Source: JACVRW01 sp963850205 (lineage in GTDB: Bacteria; Actinomycetota; Thermoleophilia; Solirubrobacterales; Thermoleophilaceae). From it: 64,000 nucleotides of DNA. The stretch is from positions 1-64,000 of the forward strand of contig CAWKKJ010000001.1 in the NCBI GenBank assembly GCA_963850205.1, written 5' to 3'. This document shows positions 56,187 to 64,000 of this stretch, piece by piece. The position numbers were made by a program, and so were the translations under genes. The stretch's first letter is position 1, and the number at the start of each line of letters is the position of its first letter. The notes below the pieces were generated by a model. That model did no database searches. It saw only the letters and a list, made by a program, of their open reading frames with translations, and had not been told where the DNA came from.

Positions 56187-57602
56187 GTGACCCACTCGGC
56201 CCGACGGCGCGTCGCCTCGAACACCGCCGTCCAGGTGGCCGGCAAGGGCCTCGTCCTCGGACTCGGCCTGGTCTCCATCGCGGTGCTCACGCGCTACCTC
56301 GGGCCGGGTGACTACGGGCGCTACACGCTGGCGCTCATGTACATGCAGCTCTTCGGCGTGCTGGCGGACGTCGGCCTGTTCACGACCGTCGTGCGTGAGA
56401 TCAGCAAGGACCCGTCGCGGACCGAGGAGCTGGTGGGCAACACGCTGACGCTGCGCCTGCTGCTGTCGATCGGGGTGATCGCCCTGGCCGCGGTCGTCAG
56501 CCTCTTCCTGCCCTACGACCGCGAGGTACGGGTGGCGATCGTGCTCGCGGGAGCGCCGCTTCTCCTCGGGATGATGGCCACCACGTTCGAAGCGGTCCTC
56601 CAAGCGCGCCTGCGGATGAGCCGGGCCGTGATCGCCGATGTGGCCGGCCGGGCGGTCGCGCTGGGGCTCGCGGTGCTGGTGGCGGCCCTCGACCTGGGCT
56701 TCTACCCGGTGCTCGGAGCCGCGGCCGGCGGCACGCTGGTGACGCTCGTGGTCATCGCGCTGCTCACGCGAGCGGTCGCCTCCGTGCGCTTCCGGGTCGA
56801 GCCGGTGGTCTGGCGCGGCCTGCTGGTCAGCGCCCTGCCGCTCGGGCTCGCGCTGGCCGTCAACGCGGTCTACTTCCGGGCCGACACGCTGATCATCTCG
56901 CTCTACGAGCCCTTCGGCCAGGTGGGTCTGTACACCCTGGCCTACCGGGTGCTCGAGCTCGCCCTGGTGTTGGGGACGGTCTTGCTCAACAGCGTGTTCC
57001 CCCTTCTGAGCGAGGCGGTGGCTCGCGACGAGCCGCGGGCGCGGCACATGATCGGGCTCTCGGCCGAGGTGTTCGTGATCCTCGGCGCGCCGCTGGTGGC
57101 GGGCGGGCTCGTGCTCGCGCCCGAGATCGTCGAGCTGGCCGGCGGGGGGAGTTCGGCGATGCCGCCGAGCCGTTGCGCATCCTGCTCGTCGCGGGCGCGC
57201 TGGCCTGGTTCAACGGAGTGTTCGGGTACGCGCTGATCGCCAAGGAGCGCCAGGTCAGCGCGCTCTGGCTCAACCTCTCCGCGCTTGCCTTCAACATCGG
57301 GTTGAACTTCCTGCTGGTGCCCCGCTACGGGATCGTCGCGGCCGCGATCGTGACCGTGGCCTCCGAGCTGCTGATCCTGGCCGGCTCCTATCCGCTCATG
57401 AAGCGCTACTTCGGCTTCTTCCCGGCGCCCCGGACGCTGCTCGCGGCGGTGGTGGCCGCCGCCGGCGATGGGCGGCTTGGTGTGGCTGCTGCGGCGGGCG
57501 CCGCTGCCCGTGCTCGTCCCCCTGGGAGCAATCTTCTACGGGGCGGTGCTGTGGGTGATCAGTCCGGCCAGCAGGACCGTCCTGATCGGGGTGCGCCGGT
57601 GA
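56187..57602 (+). CDS. Wzx-type flippase (polysaccharide transporter), two frameshifts
   Basis: About 470 residues with 12-14 helices: NTAVQVAGKGLVLGLGLVSI, AVLTRYLGPGDYGRYTLALM, LADVGLFTTVVREISKDPSR, SALPLGLALAVNAVYFRADT and LIISLYEPFGQVGLYTLAYR. After a frame change near 57146 come RILLVAGALAWFNGVFGYAL and FNIGLNFLLVPRYGIVAAAI, and after one near 57468 the natural end YGAVLWVISPASRTVLIG. It is a clear RfbX/Wzx family member and should export a lipid-linked glycan. It starts at GTG 56187, near the GT2 stop. Together with the GT4 at 58335 and GT-C at 59700 it may belong to a separate glycan pathway from that of the 10 kb flippase. Confidence 0.87.
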
Positions 57603-57633
57603 GCCGGCGGCCGCCGGTCCCTAGTCGGGCATA

Positions 57634-58338
57634 GTGGTCTACCCCGTGACTCCGGAGCCCCTGGCAGTGGACCCTCAACCACCGCGGCGCGGGCCGCGCG
57701 ACACGCGCACGTGGTACCTGGACGCGGACCCGCTCGAGCAGGTTGACGCTGCACTCGTTGAGTTCGTCCCGCAGCACGCGGGCCACCGGCTCCTCGACCT
57801 CGGCTGCGGCCTCGGCGGCTACAGCAAGGTCCTGGCCGAGCGCGGCCACGACACCGTGGCGCTCGACGTGATGCCCGAGTACGTGCAGCGGGCGCGGGAG
57901 CTCGGCGTGGCCGCGGAGGTCTACGACGGCAAGCGCATCCCGCTGGACGACGGGTCGGTGGACACCGTGGTCCTCCTCGAGGTGATTGAGCACCTCGAGG
58001 ACCCGGCCGCCCTGCTGGTTGAGGCGCGCCGGGTGGCGCGGAAGAACGTGCTGCTGTCGACGCCCAACTGCACCCAGAGCTTCGGGCGGGTGCCGGTCGA
58101 GTTCAGCCACATGCTCGACGTCGACCACAAGCAGTTCTACACGGTGAGCTCGCTGCGGGCGCTGCTCGACGGGGTCTTCGGGAGTTGCGCGGTCGAGCAG
58201 TCCGCGCCCGTCGACCGCGACCTGGCCGGCCTCGTGCTGCCGCGGCCGCTGCGTCCCCTGCACCGCTGGCTGGATCGCGCCGGGGCGATCCGGCCGCGCT
58301 ACTTCTTCCGGCTGCTGGCCCGGGCCCCGGCCTCGTGA
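57634..58338 (+). CDS. Class I SAM-dependent methyltransferase
   Basis: A 234-residue intact protein. The substrate-side N-terminus DTRTWYLDADPLEQVDAALV precedes motif I (HRLLDLGCGLGGYSKVLAE), the acidic strand end TVALDVMPEYVQRARELG, VDTVVLLEVIEHLEDPAALL and NVLLSTPNCTQSF. The segment HMLDVDHKQFYTVSSLRALL is typical of Methyltransf_11/23 enzymes with a C-terminal helical cap. Two starts are possible: GTG 57634 and GTG 57646. The TGA overlaps the GTG of the GT4 gene at 58335 (GTGA). A sugar or lipid-linked substrate is likely from context only. Confidence 0.88.
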   Translation: MVYPVTPEPLAVDPQPPRRGPRDTRTWYLDADPLEQVDAALVEFVPQHAGHRLLDLGCGLGGYSKVLAERGHDTVALDVMPEYVQRARELGVAAEVYDGKRIPLDDGSVDTVVLLEVIEHLEDPAALLVEARRVARKNVLLSTPNCTQSFGRVPVEFSHMLDVDHKQFYTVSSLRALLDGVFGSCAVEQSAPVDRDLAGLVLPRPLRPLHRWLDRAGAIRPRYFFRLLARAPAS

Positions 58339-59690
58339 CGCGCGTCCTCTTCATCTCGGCCGAGCCGGTGGGCCCGACCATGGCGGGTCCGCCGATCCGC
58401 GTCATGGAGCTGGCCCGGGCGGTGGCGGCCGAATGCGAGGTGACGGTGGCCGCACCCGGGCCGAGCGACACCGGCGACGCGCCGGTCGAGCTGCTGGAGG
58501 CGCCCATGTCCGACTTCGACCGCCTGCTGGAGGCGGTGAGAAGCCACGACGTGGTGATCGCCCAGCGCCTGCCGCCCCAGCTGCTGCGCTACGTCGCCCG
58601 GTTGCCCGTGCGCTTCGTGGCCGACCTCTACAACCCGCAGATGATCGAGGTGCTGGAGGCGATGGGCGACGCCGAGGGCGGCAGCTCCGCGCGGCTGGCC
58701 TGGCGCTCCATGCTGGGTCAGGTGGCGGTGGCCGACCTCGTGATCTGCGCCAGCGAGAAGCAGCGCGACCTGTGGCTGGGAGGGATGGGCCTGGCCGGGC
58801 TGATCGACCTGGAGCGCTACCGGCGCGATCCCACCTTCCGCTCGTACGTCGACGTCGTCCCCTTCGGCCTGCCCGACACGCCGCCGCGGCACCGCCGGCA
58901 GGTCGTGAAGGGCGTCTGGCCACTCATTGGCGCGGACGATCAGGTGCTTCTGTGGGCGGGCGGGGTGTGGCGCTGGCTCGACGCTCTCACGCCGATCCGG
59001 GCCGTCGAGCGGCTGCGCGACCGCGGTCACGCGGTGCATCTCGTCTTTCTGGGGGTCGGCCGGCCTGCCCTGGATCCCGACTCCACGCCCACCAGCGCCG
59101 AGGCGGCCATCGCCTTCGCCGCCGACCGCGGGCTCGAGGGCCGTTGCGTGCACTTCAACCGCGGCTGGGTGCCCTACGCCGAGCGCGAGGACTACCTGCT
59201 GGAGGCCGACGTCGGGGTCTCGGCGCACCACGATCACCTCGAGGCGCGCTTCTCGTTCCGGACGCGGGTGCTCGACCACGTGTGGGCCGGGCTACCCTCG
59301 GTGGTGTCGAGCGGTGACGCGATCGGCGAGCTCGTGCGGCGCCGCGGGCTGGGGGAGGCCGTCGCACCCGGCGACGACGAGGCGTTCGCCGCTGCCTGCG
59401 CGGCGCTGCTCGACGACCGGGCGCACTACGACGAGGTGGCCGGCCGGGTCGGCGAGCTGGCGCCCTCGCTGCGCTGGAGCGCCGTGGCCGAGCCGCTGGT
59501 GCGCTTCTGCGTCGAGCACGCGGATCGCCCCCCGAGGCGCGCCGCCCAGTCTGCCCTGGCCCGCGCGACGTACGGCCAGTACCCCGCGCTCCTTGCGGAC
59601 ATGCGTGACCAGGGCGGCCTGGCCGAGATCGCGAGGCGCGTGCCCCAGCACCTCTCGCGGCTCGTTCGGCACCGGGGCGCCCGCGATTAG
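58335..59690 (+). CDS. Glycosyltransferase family 4
   Basis: A 451-residue intact GT-B enzyme. The N-terminus TRVLFISAEPVGPTMAGPPI, with RVMELARAVA, has the alternate donor-free loop (MAGPPIR) of a subgroup that lacks the GGAE motif. RFVADLYNPQMIEVLEAMGD, LVICASEKQRDLWLGGM and VPFGLPDTPPRHRRQVVKGV follow. The second domain begins LLWAGGVWRWLDALTPIRAV, and the motif corresponding to EX7E reads ARFSFRTRVLDHVWAGLPSV. GTG 58335 overlaps the methyltransferase stop. Donor and acceptor are not readable. Confidence 0.88.
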   Translation: MTRVLFISAEPVGPTMAGPPIRVMELARAVAAECEVTVAAPGPSDTGDAPVELLEAPMSDFDRLLEAVRSHDVVIAQRLPPQLLRYVARLPVRFVADLYNPQMIEVLEAMGDAEGGSSARLAWRSMLGQVAVADLVICASEKQRDLWLGGMGLAGLIDLERYRRDPTFRSYVDVVPFGLPDTPPRHRRQVVKGVWPLIGADDQVLLWAGGVWRWLDALTPIRAVERLRDRGHAVHLVFLGVGRPALDPDSTPTSAEAAIAFAADRGLEGRCVHFNRGWVPYAEREDYLLEADVGVSAHHDHLEARFSFRTRVLDHVWAGLPSVVSSGDAIGELVRRRGLGEAVAPGDDEAFAAACAALLDDRAHYDEVAGRVGELAPSLRWSAVAEPLVRFCVEHADRPPRRAAQSALARATYGQYPALLADMRDQGGLAEIARRVPQHLSRLVRHRGARD

Positions 59691-59699
59691 GACCGCGAC

Positions 59700-61196
59700 G
59701 TGAGCCCGGCCCTCGCCGCGCGGTCGTCTGCGGCGCTGCGATACGGGCTGCTCTTCGCTCTCGCCGCCCTTCTCTCGGGTGCCACGGTCCGCTGGGGGAT
59801 CAACCCGAACGACGAGGGCCTGATGCTCCAGGCCGCCGCGCGGGTGTTAGACGGCCAGCTGCCCTACCGCGACTTCTACGCGAACTACGGCCCCGGCCAG
59901 TACTACCTGCTCGGCGCGCTGGACTGGCTCCTCGGCCCTTCGCTGCTGGCCTGGCGGGTGCTGCGCGTGCTGGTCGACGCGGCGATCGCCGTGCTCGCCT
60001 ACGCCCTGGTGCGCCGCGACGCGCCCGAGCCGCTGGCGCTGGCGGCGTGGCTGGCGGTGGCGGCGACGATGGCGTTTCCCAGCCTTCCTCACCCCAATCC
60101 CTCCGCCCTCGCGCTCGCGTTCGGCGGGTTGGTGCTCGCCCGCCGCGCGCCGGCGGCGGCGGGGGCGCTCGCGGGCCTGGCCTTCTGCTTCCGCTTCGAC
60201 ATCGGCGTCGCGGCGGCCGCGGGGGTGATGCTGGCCGCCTCCGAGGGGGGTCGCCGCGCCGTGGCTCGCGCAGCCGGCGCCGCCGGGCTCGTGGCGGGCC
60301 TGCTCGTGCTCCCCTTCGTCCTGGCCGCGCCCTCGGACTTCTGGGACCAGACCTTCGGCTTTGCCCTCGACCAGCAGTCCCTCCAGCGGCTCCCGCTGGC
60401 GGGTGACTACGAGGGCGGGTTCGAGCCCAACAAGCTTCTTCAGCACTACTTCGCCTACCTGCTGCTGGCCGGGTCCGCCCTCTGGCTGGTGGTTGCGCTG
60501 CGCGAGCGCCCCCCCGTGCGGCTATGGGCGCCGGTTCCGCTCGCCGCCGCCGGGATCGCCTATCTCCTCGCGCGCGCGGACGAGTTCCACTTCGTCCCGC
60601 TGGCGGCCGTGCTGCCGGTGCTGCTGGCCACGGCGGCGGCGTCCGAGCGGCGTGCCGGCCGCAGCGCGTGGGCGCTGTGCCTGATGATGGTCCTCGGGCT
60701 GATCGCTCTATACGGCCTCGACCGCAAGCGAATCGAGCTGCTCGACCCGCCCGCCCTGGCCGCCGTGGACGTGGACGCGGCCGACGGCGTCAAGGCGCGC
60801 GCGGGCGAGGCTCGGGCGCTGTCCGAGCTGGTTCGCTACGTACGGGCCCGGACGCCGCCCGGGGAGCCGATCTACGTGGCCAACCCCCGTTTCGACCTGG
60901 TCAGGGCCGGCAACCCGCTGGTCTACGTGCTCGCCGGCCGGGACAACCCGACCCGCTACGACGTCATGCAGCCGGGGGTGGTCACCACCGCTGTCGTGCA
61001 ACGCGAGATCATTGGGGACCTGGAGCGCGCTCAACCCCAGCTGATCGTTCGCTGGCTCAGCCCCGTCGCCGACGAGGCCGAGCCCAACGGCGCCGGGCGC
61101 TCCAGCGGGGTGCGCCTGCTCGACCGCTACATCGCCGGTCGCTACGACCAGGTCGAGCGCTTCGGCGACTACGCCGTGTTGCGCCGCGATGGCTGA
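59700..61196 (+). CDS. GT-C-like membrane glycosyltransferase (PMT/ArnT-type)
   Basis: A 498-residue intact protein with about 11 helices. The first outer loop has WGINPNDEGLMLQAAARVLD and GQLPYRDFYANYGPGQYYLL, the Asp/Glu pair plus YGP motif typical of one GT-C subgroup. FPSLPHPNPSALALAFGGLV, FRFDIGVAAAAGVMLAASEG and ADEFHFVPLAAVLPVLLATA follow in the membrane part. The C-terminal outer domain has PPGEPIYVANPRFDLVRAGN and TRYDVMQPGVVTTAVVQREI. It lacks the HPPL loop of the GT39-like proteins at 23.9-54 kb, so it is a separate branch. It would transfer a sugar from a polyprenyl phosphate outside the membrane. The end overlaps the start of the tag gene by 8 bases. Confidence 0.85.
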   Translation: MSPALAARSSAALRYGLLFALAALLSGATVRWGINPNDEGLMLQAAARVLDGQLPYRDFYANYGPGQYYLLGALDWLLGPSLLAWRVLRVLVDAAIAVLAYALVRRDAPEPLALAAWLAVAATMAFPSLPHPNPSALALAFGGLVLARRAPAAAGALAGLAFCFRFDIGVAAAAGVMLAASEGGRRAVARAAGAAGLVAGLLVLPFVLAAPSDFWDQTFGFALDQQSLQRLPLAGDYEGGFEPNKLLQHYFAYLLLAGSALWLVVALRERPPVRLWAPVPLAAAGIAYLLARADEFHFVPLAAVLPVLLATAAASERRAGRSAWALCLMMVLGLIALYGLDRKRIELLDPPALAAVDVDAADGVKARAGEARALSELVRYVRARTPPGEPIYVANPRFDLVRAGNPLVYVLAGRDNPTRYDVMQPGVVTTAVVQREIIGDLERAQPQLIVRWLSPVADEAEPNGAGRSSGVRLLDRYIAGRYDQVERFGDYAVLRRDG

Positions 61197-61808
61197 GGGC
61201 CCGAAAGCCGGAGCTGACGGGCGGCGCCGCTGCGGCTGGGGCCTGTCGACGCCGGATTACGAGCGCTACCACGACGAGGAGTGGGGCCGGCCCGTGCACC
61301 GACGACCGCGGCCTCTACGAGCGGCTGGTCCTCGAGGGCTTCCAGTCCGGCCTCTCCTGGCTCACCATCCTGCGCAAGCGCGAGAACTTCCGGGCCGCCT
61401 TCGCCGGCTTCGACATCGAGACGGTGGCCGGCTTCGGGGAGCGCGACGTCGCCGGCTGCTGGCCGACGCCGGCATCGTCCGCCACCGGGGCAAGATCGAG
61501 GCGGCCATCGCGAACGCCCGGGCCGTGGTGCGCGCTGGAGGAGTCGCTGGCCGAGCTGGTCTGGTCGTTCGCGCCCGACCGGGCGCCGCCGGGCACCGCG
61601 CACGCTGGAGGAAGTCCCGGCGCTGACCCCGGAGTCCACCGCCCTGGCCAAGGAGCTCAAGCGCCGCGGCTTTCGCTTCGTGGGCCCGACGACGGCGTAC
61701 GCGACGATGCAGGCCTGCGGGCTGGTCAACGACCACCTTCGAGGCTGCTTCGTGCGGGGCGAGGTCGAACGCGAGCGGGCCACTATCCTCAGGCCGCGGG
61801 ATGGATGA
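61189..61808 (+). CDS. tag: DNA-3-methyladenine glycosylase I, frameshifts
   Basis: Tag removes 3-methyladenine from alkylated DNA. The zinc-binding Cys of the family is in RRCGWGLSTPDYERYHDEEW, immediately diagnostic. After a frame change near 61297 come GLYERLVLEGFQSGLSWLTI, LRKRENFRAAFAGFD and LLADAGIVRHRGKIEAAIAN. Further changes near 61460, 61535 and 61600 lead to LEESLAELVWSFAPDRAP and LAKELKRRGFRFVGPTTAYA, with TMQACGLVNDHLRGCF at the end, the conserved C-terminal Cys/His part. The total is about 205 residues, a normal size. At least four frame changes are needed. It is a DNA-repair gene inside an envelope locus, with no evident functional link. Confidence 0.87.
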
Positions 61809-62929
61809 ACGCGCTCTCACCGAGCGCCTGATCACCTACGACACGTCGACGCTGGAGGGCATGCAGGCCGCAGCCGGTTTCGTGAAGGGCTGGCTGGAAG
61901 CCCGTGAGGTGGAGGTGACGGGCACGATGCACAACGGACGGCCCGTGCTCGCCGGCACCGTGGGACCGCGCAGCGGGCCCACCATCGTCCTCCACGGCCA
62001 CCTCGACGTGGTGCCCGGGCACACCGAGCAGTTCATCCCGCGAATCGACGGCGACCGCCTCTACGGGCGCGGCGCCTACGACATGAAGGGCGGCCTGGCC
62101 GCGATGATGGCCGCGCTCCACGACCTGGGCAACCAGGACGCCGTGCGGGTGCACTTCGTCTGCGTGGCCGACGAGGAGTCCGAGGAGATCGACCAGCGGG
62201 CCTCGGACTACCTGGTCGAGCAGGGCTACCTGGGCGACTTCGCCATCACGGGCGAGCCCACCAACCTCCACATCGGCATCCAGGCCAAGGGGGTGCTGCA
62301 TGCTGCGGATCGAGGTCAGCGGCTACGCCGCCCACGGCTCGACGCCCTGGGTGGGCGACAACGCCGTGCTCAAGGCGGTCGACGTCTTCCGCAGCATCGA
62401 GTCGCTGCCCTTTGCCCGCGAGTCCTCCGACCTCTTCGACCGGCCCTCGATCAACCTGGGCCGCATCCTGGGCGGCGACGCGGTGAACAAGGTGCCGGAC
62501 GTGTGCGTGATCGACGTCGACGTCCGCTACCTGCCGGGTCAGGACCCCGGGGAGATCCAGGCCGCCATCGAGGCCATGGACGACGTCCGCGTGGTCAAGA
62601 CCTTCATGCGCAAGCCGGCGATCGTCAGGCGCGACGACCCCTTCGTCCAGGCACTGGGCACGGCCATAGAGAGGGTCGCGGCGCCCGAGAGCGAACGCCT
62701 GGGGGTGGGCCGCGACGGCGCATCGGACGCGATCTCCTTTCTGGAGGCGGGCATTCCCGCAGTGGAGTGCGGCCCGGTGGGCGACGGCCATCACGGTCCC
62801 GCGGAGTGGGTTTCGATCCGGTCCCTCGGCCAATATCGGCAGGCGCTGGTGGAGTTCGTGAAGCTGCTGCCGGCCCGCCTGGCGGGCGAAGAGACCGACG
62901 ACGACGACCGGCGCCTGCGGATCGCCTGA
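61801..62929 (+). CDS. M20 family metallopeptidase (ArgE/DapE/CPG2-like), one frameshift
   Basis: About 375 residues. The catalytic domain has IVLHGHLDVVPGHTEQFIPR (first metal His and the Asp), LYGRGAYDMKGGLAAMMAAL (bridging Asp) and VCVADEESEEIDQRASDYLV (the Glu-Glu pair). A frame change near 62296 leads to the dimerisation part, with GYAAHGSTPWVGDNAVLKAV carrying the conserved His of the lid domain. SINLGRILGGDAVNKVPDVC and VDVDVRYLPGQDP follow, and EAGIPAVECGPVGDGHHGPA has the last metal His. It is a zinc amidohydrolase, perhaps an acetylornithine or succinyl-diaminopimelate deacylase type; specificity cannot be told. Its stop overlaps the ATG of the LCP gene by one base. Confidence 0.87.
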
Positions 62930-64000
62930 TGTTCGACGACATTCCCCGCCCCGGATTGTGGAAGCGCCTCTTGGTGGGCGCCGTGCTGGTGGTCTTCGCG
63001 GCCGCGGGAGCCACCGCGGTGGCGGCCTTCCGTGAGATCGACAAGGTGGTGGAGGCGCTCGAGCTGGGGCCGGAGCTGAAGCTGGGCAAGGAGCTGGCCG
63101 AGACTGACCCGGGCAAGCCGCAGACGCTGATGATCCTGGGCTCCGACCGCCGGCCCAACAGGAACCTCGAGGGCGCCGGGGGACGGGGCGACGCCCGCTC
63201 CGACACGATCATGCTCGTTCGCCTGAACCCGGACAAGGACGCCATCGCGCTCATGTCGCTGCCCCGCGACCTGAAGGTGGAGATCCCGGGGATCGGCACC
63301 GAGAAGATCAACGCGGCCTACGACTACGGCGGGCCGAAGCTCACCCTCAGGACCGTGAAGCGGCTCCTCGGTATCGGCATCAACCACGTGATCAACGTGG
63401 ACTTCGGCGGCTTCTGGCGGGCGGTCAACGCCATCGGCTGCGTGTACGCCGACATCGACCGGCGCTACTACAACGACAGCGCCGAGTACACCTACATCGA
63501 CGTCCAGGCCGGCTACCAGCGGATGTGCGGGCGCAAGGCGCTCCAGTACGTGCGCTTCCGCCACGAGGACAACGACCTCGTGCGCTCGGCCCGCCAGCAG
63601 GACTTCCTACGTGTGGCCAAGCAGCAGGTGGCCACCTCCGAGCTGATCAGCAAGAGCGACCGGCTGATGCGGATCTTCGGCAGGAACACCTCCACCGACT
63701 CCGGCCTGCGCTCGCGCTCCGAGGTGCTGCGGCTGCTCAAGCTGGCCCTGGGCACGGCCGACCTGCCGGTCCGCGAGGTGCACTTCGAGGGCCAGGTCGG
63801 GCCGAGCTACGTGGAGGCCAGCAACGAGCAGGTGCAGGCGCTCGTCCAGGAGTTCCTCCAGGTCGAGGACATCGCCCGGCCCGCGGGGCAAGATCAAGCA
63901 GCAGCGCGGGCCGCGGCGCGAAGCGAAGGAAGAAGCGGCGAGCGCCCGAACCCGGTGGAGATGGGCCTGGAGGAGGCGCAGGTGTTCGGAGAGGAGCAGG
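62929..64000 (+). CDS. LytR-CpsA-Psr (LCP) family glycopolymer ligase, partial
   Basis: The reading frame starts at ATG 62929 and runs to the window edge. One membrane helix (LLVGAVLVVFAAAGATAVAA) anchors the protein, with its main domain outside. The LCP domain has LMILGSDRRPNRNLEGAG, GGRGDARSDTIMLVRLNPDK, IALMSLPRDLKVEIPGIGTE and KINAAYDYGGPKLTLRTVKR. Then follow VNVDFGGFWRAVNAIGCVYA and ALQYVRFRHEDNDLVRSARQ, with the conserved Arg residues for pyrophosphate binding. LCP enzymes transfer undecaprenyl-diphosphate-linked polymers (teichoic acid, capsule, arabinogalactan) onto peptidoglycan. This is the likely ligase for glycans made in this locus. The region after about 63885 is low-complexity and may contain a further frame change. 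Confidence 0.9.
   Translation, partial: MFDDIPRPGLWKRLLVGAVLVVFAAAGATAVAAFREIDKVVEALELGPELKLGKELAETDPGKPQTLMILGSDRRPNRNLEGAGGRGDARSDTIMLVRLNPDKDAIALMSLPRDLKVEIPGIGTEKINAAYDYGGPKLTLRTVKRLLGIGINHVINVDFGGFWRAVNAIGCVYADIDRRYYNDSAEYTYIDVQAGYQRMCGRKALQYVRFRHEDNDLVRSARQQDFLRVAKQQVATSELISKSDRLMRIFGRNTSTDSGLRSRSEVLRLLKLALGTADLPVREVHFEGQVGPSYVEASNEQVQALVQEFLQVEDIARPAGQDQAAARAAARSEGRSGERPNPVEMGLEEAQVFGEEQ

Noticed and set aside
1..64000. tRNA, rRNA, insertion sequences, integrase and attachment sites
   Set aside because: No transposase or integrase motifs, inverted repeats with target duplications or tRNA-like cloverleaf sequences were seen on either strand by eye; a covariance-model search was not possible.

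Overview
The window is very GC-rich. It reads as a large cell-envelope glycan locus of an actinobacterium (Actinomycetota). The evidence is an AftD-like arabinofuranosyltransferase, an LPXTG-type wall-anchored protein, an LCP-family glycopolymer ligase, frequent GTG starts, 4-base ATGA/GTGA gene overlaps, and many leaderless promoters of the TAnnnT type 6-12 bases before start codons. A lineage such as Thermoleophilia would fit, but that is inference; no ribosomal or other marker gene is present. No tRNA, rRNA, CRISPR array, insertion sequence or origin was recognised.

Layout. 1-8.7 kb: a partial glycosyltransferase (GT), a Wzc/Wzz-like chain-length kinase, two polyprenyl-phosphate glycosylphosphotransferases (priming enzymes) with a secreted glycoside hydrolase between them, a Wzy-like polymerase and a small lipoprotein. 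8.7-10.4 kb: a methyltransferase between two imperfect direct repeats, with GT4 gene fossils. 10.4-25.2 kb: a flippase, a string of GT4/GT2 enzymes on the minus strand (one a GT4-GT2 fusion), an LPXTG protein, an O-antigen-ligase-like protein, a plus-strand GT4-flippase fusion, a methyltransferase and a GT39-like enzyme. 25.2-33.1 kb: the AftD homologue, a GtrB/DPM1-like GT2, and a methyltransferase/GT2/methyltransferase run. 33.1-43.4 kb: four paralogous multi-membrane GT-C-like proteins and a YfhO-like protein. 43.4-47.8 kb: two divergent membrane proteins with spermidine-synthase-like domains. 47.9-55.4 kb: two acyltransferases and four GT39-like proteins, two of which look damaged. 55.5-61.2 kb: GT2, flippase, methyltransferase, GT4 and GT-C. 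61.2-64 kb: DNA-3-methyladenine glycosylase I, an M20 peptidase and a partial LCP protein.

How the genes fit together. The priming transferases load a sugar-phosphate on undecaprenyl phosphate. GT4/GT2 enzymes extend it in the cytoplasm and methyltransferases may cap or modify sugars. Three flippase modules export the unit. Two Wzy/WaaL-type proteins polymerise or ligate it outside, with the Wzc/Wzz-like protein setting chain length. Polyprenyl-sugar-dependent GT-C enzymes (AftD, GT39, YfhO, the paralog family) and acyltransferases decorate it on the outer face, and the LCP protein could attach it to the wall. The duplication of priming, flipping and polymerising functions suggests more than one glycan.

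Quality caveat. Many genes, especially at 18-24, 30.5-36.5, 43.6-47.8, 51.4-53.3 and 61.2-62.3 kb, are split by multiple one- or two-base frameshifts while the protein similarity continues across the breaks. This looks more like sequencing or assembly indels than wholesale gene decay. For such genes one feature is given across all frames, and the exact ends are approximate.
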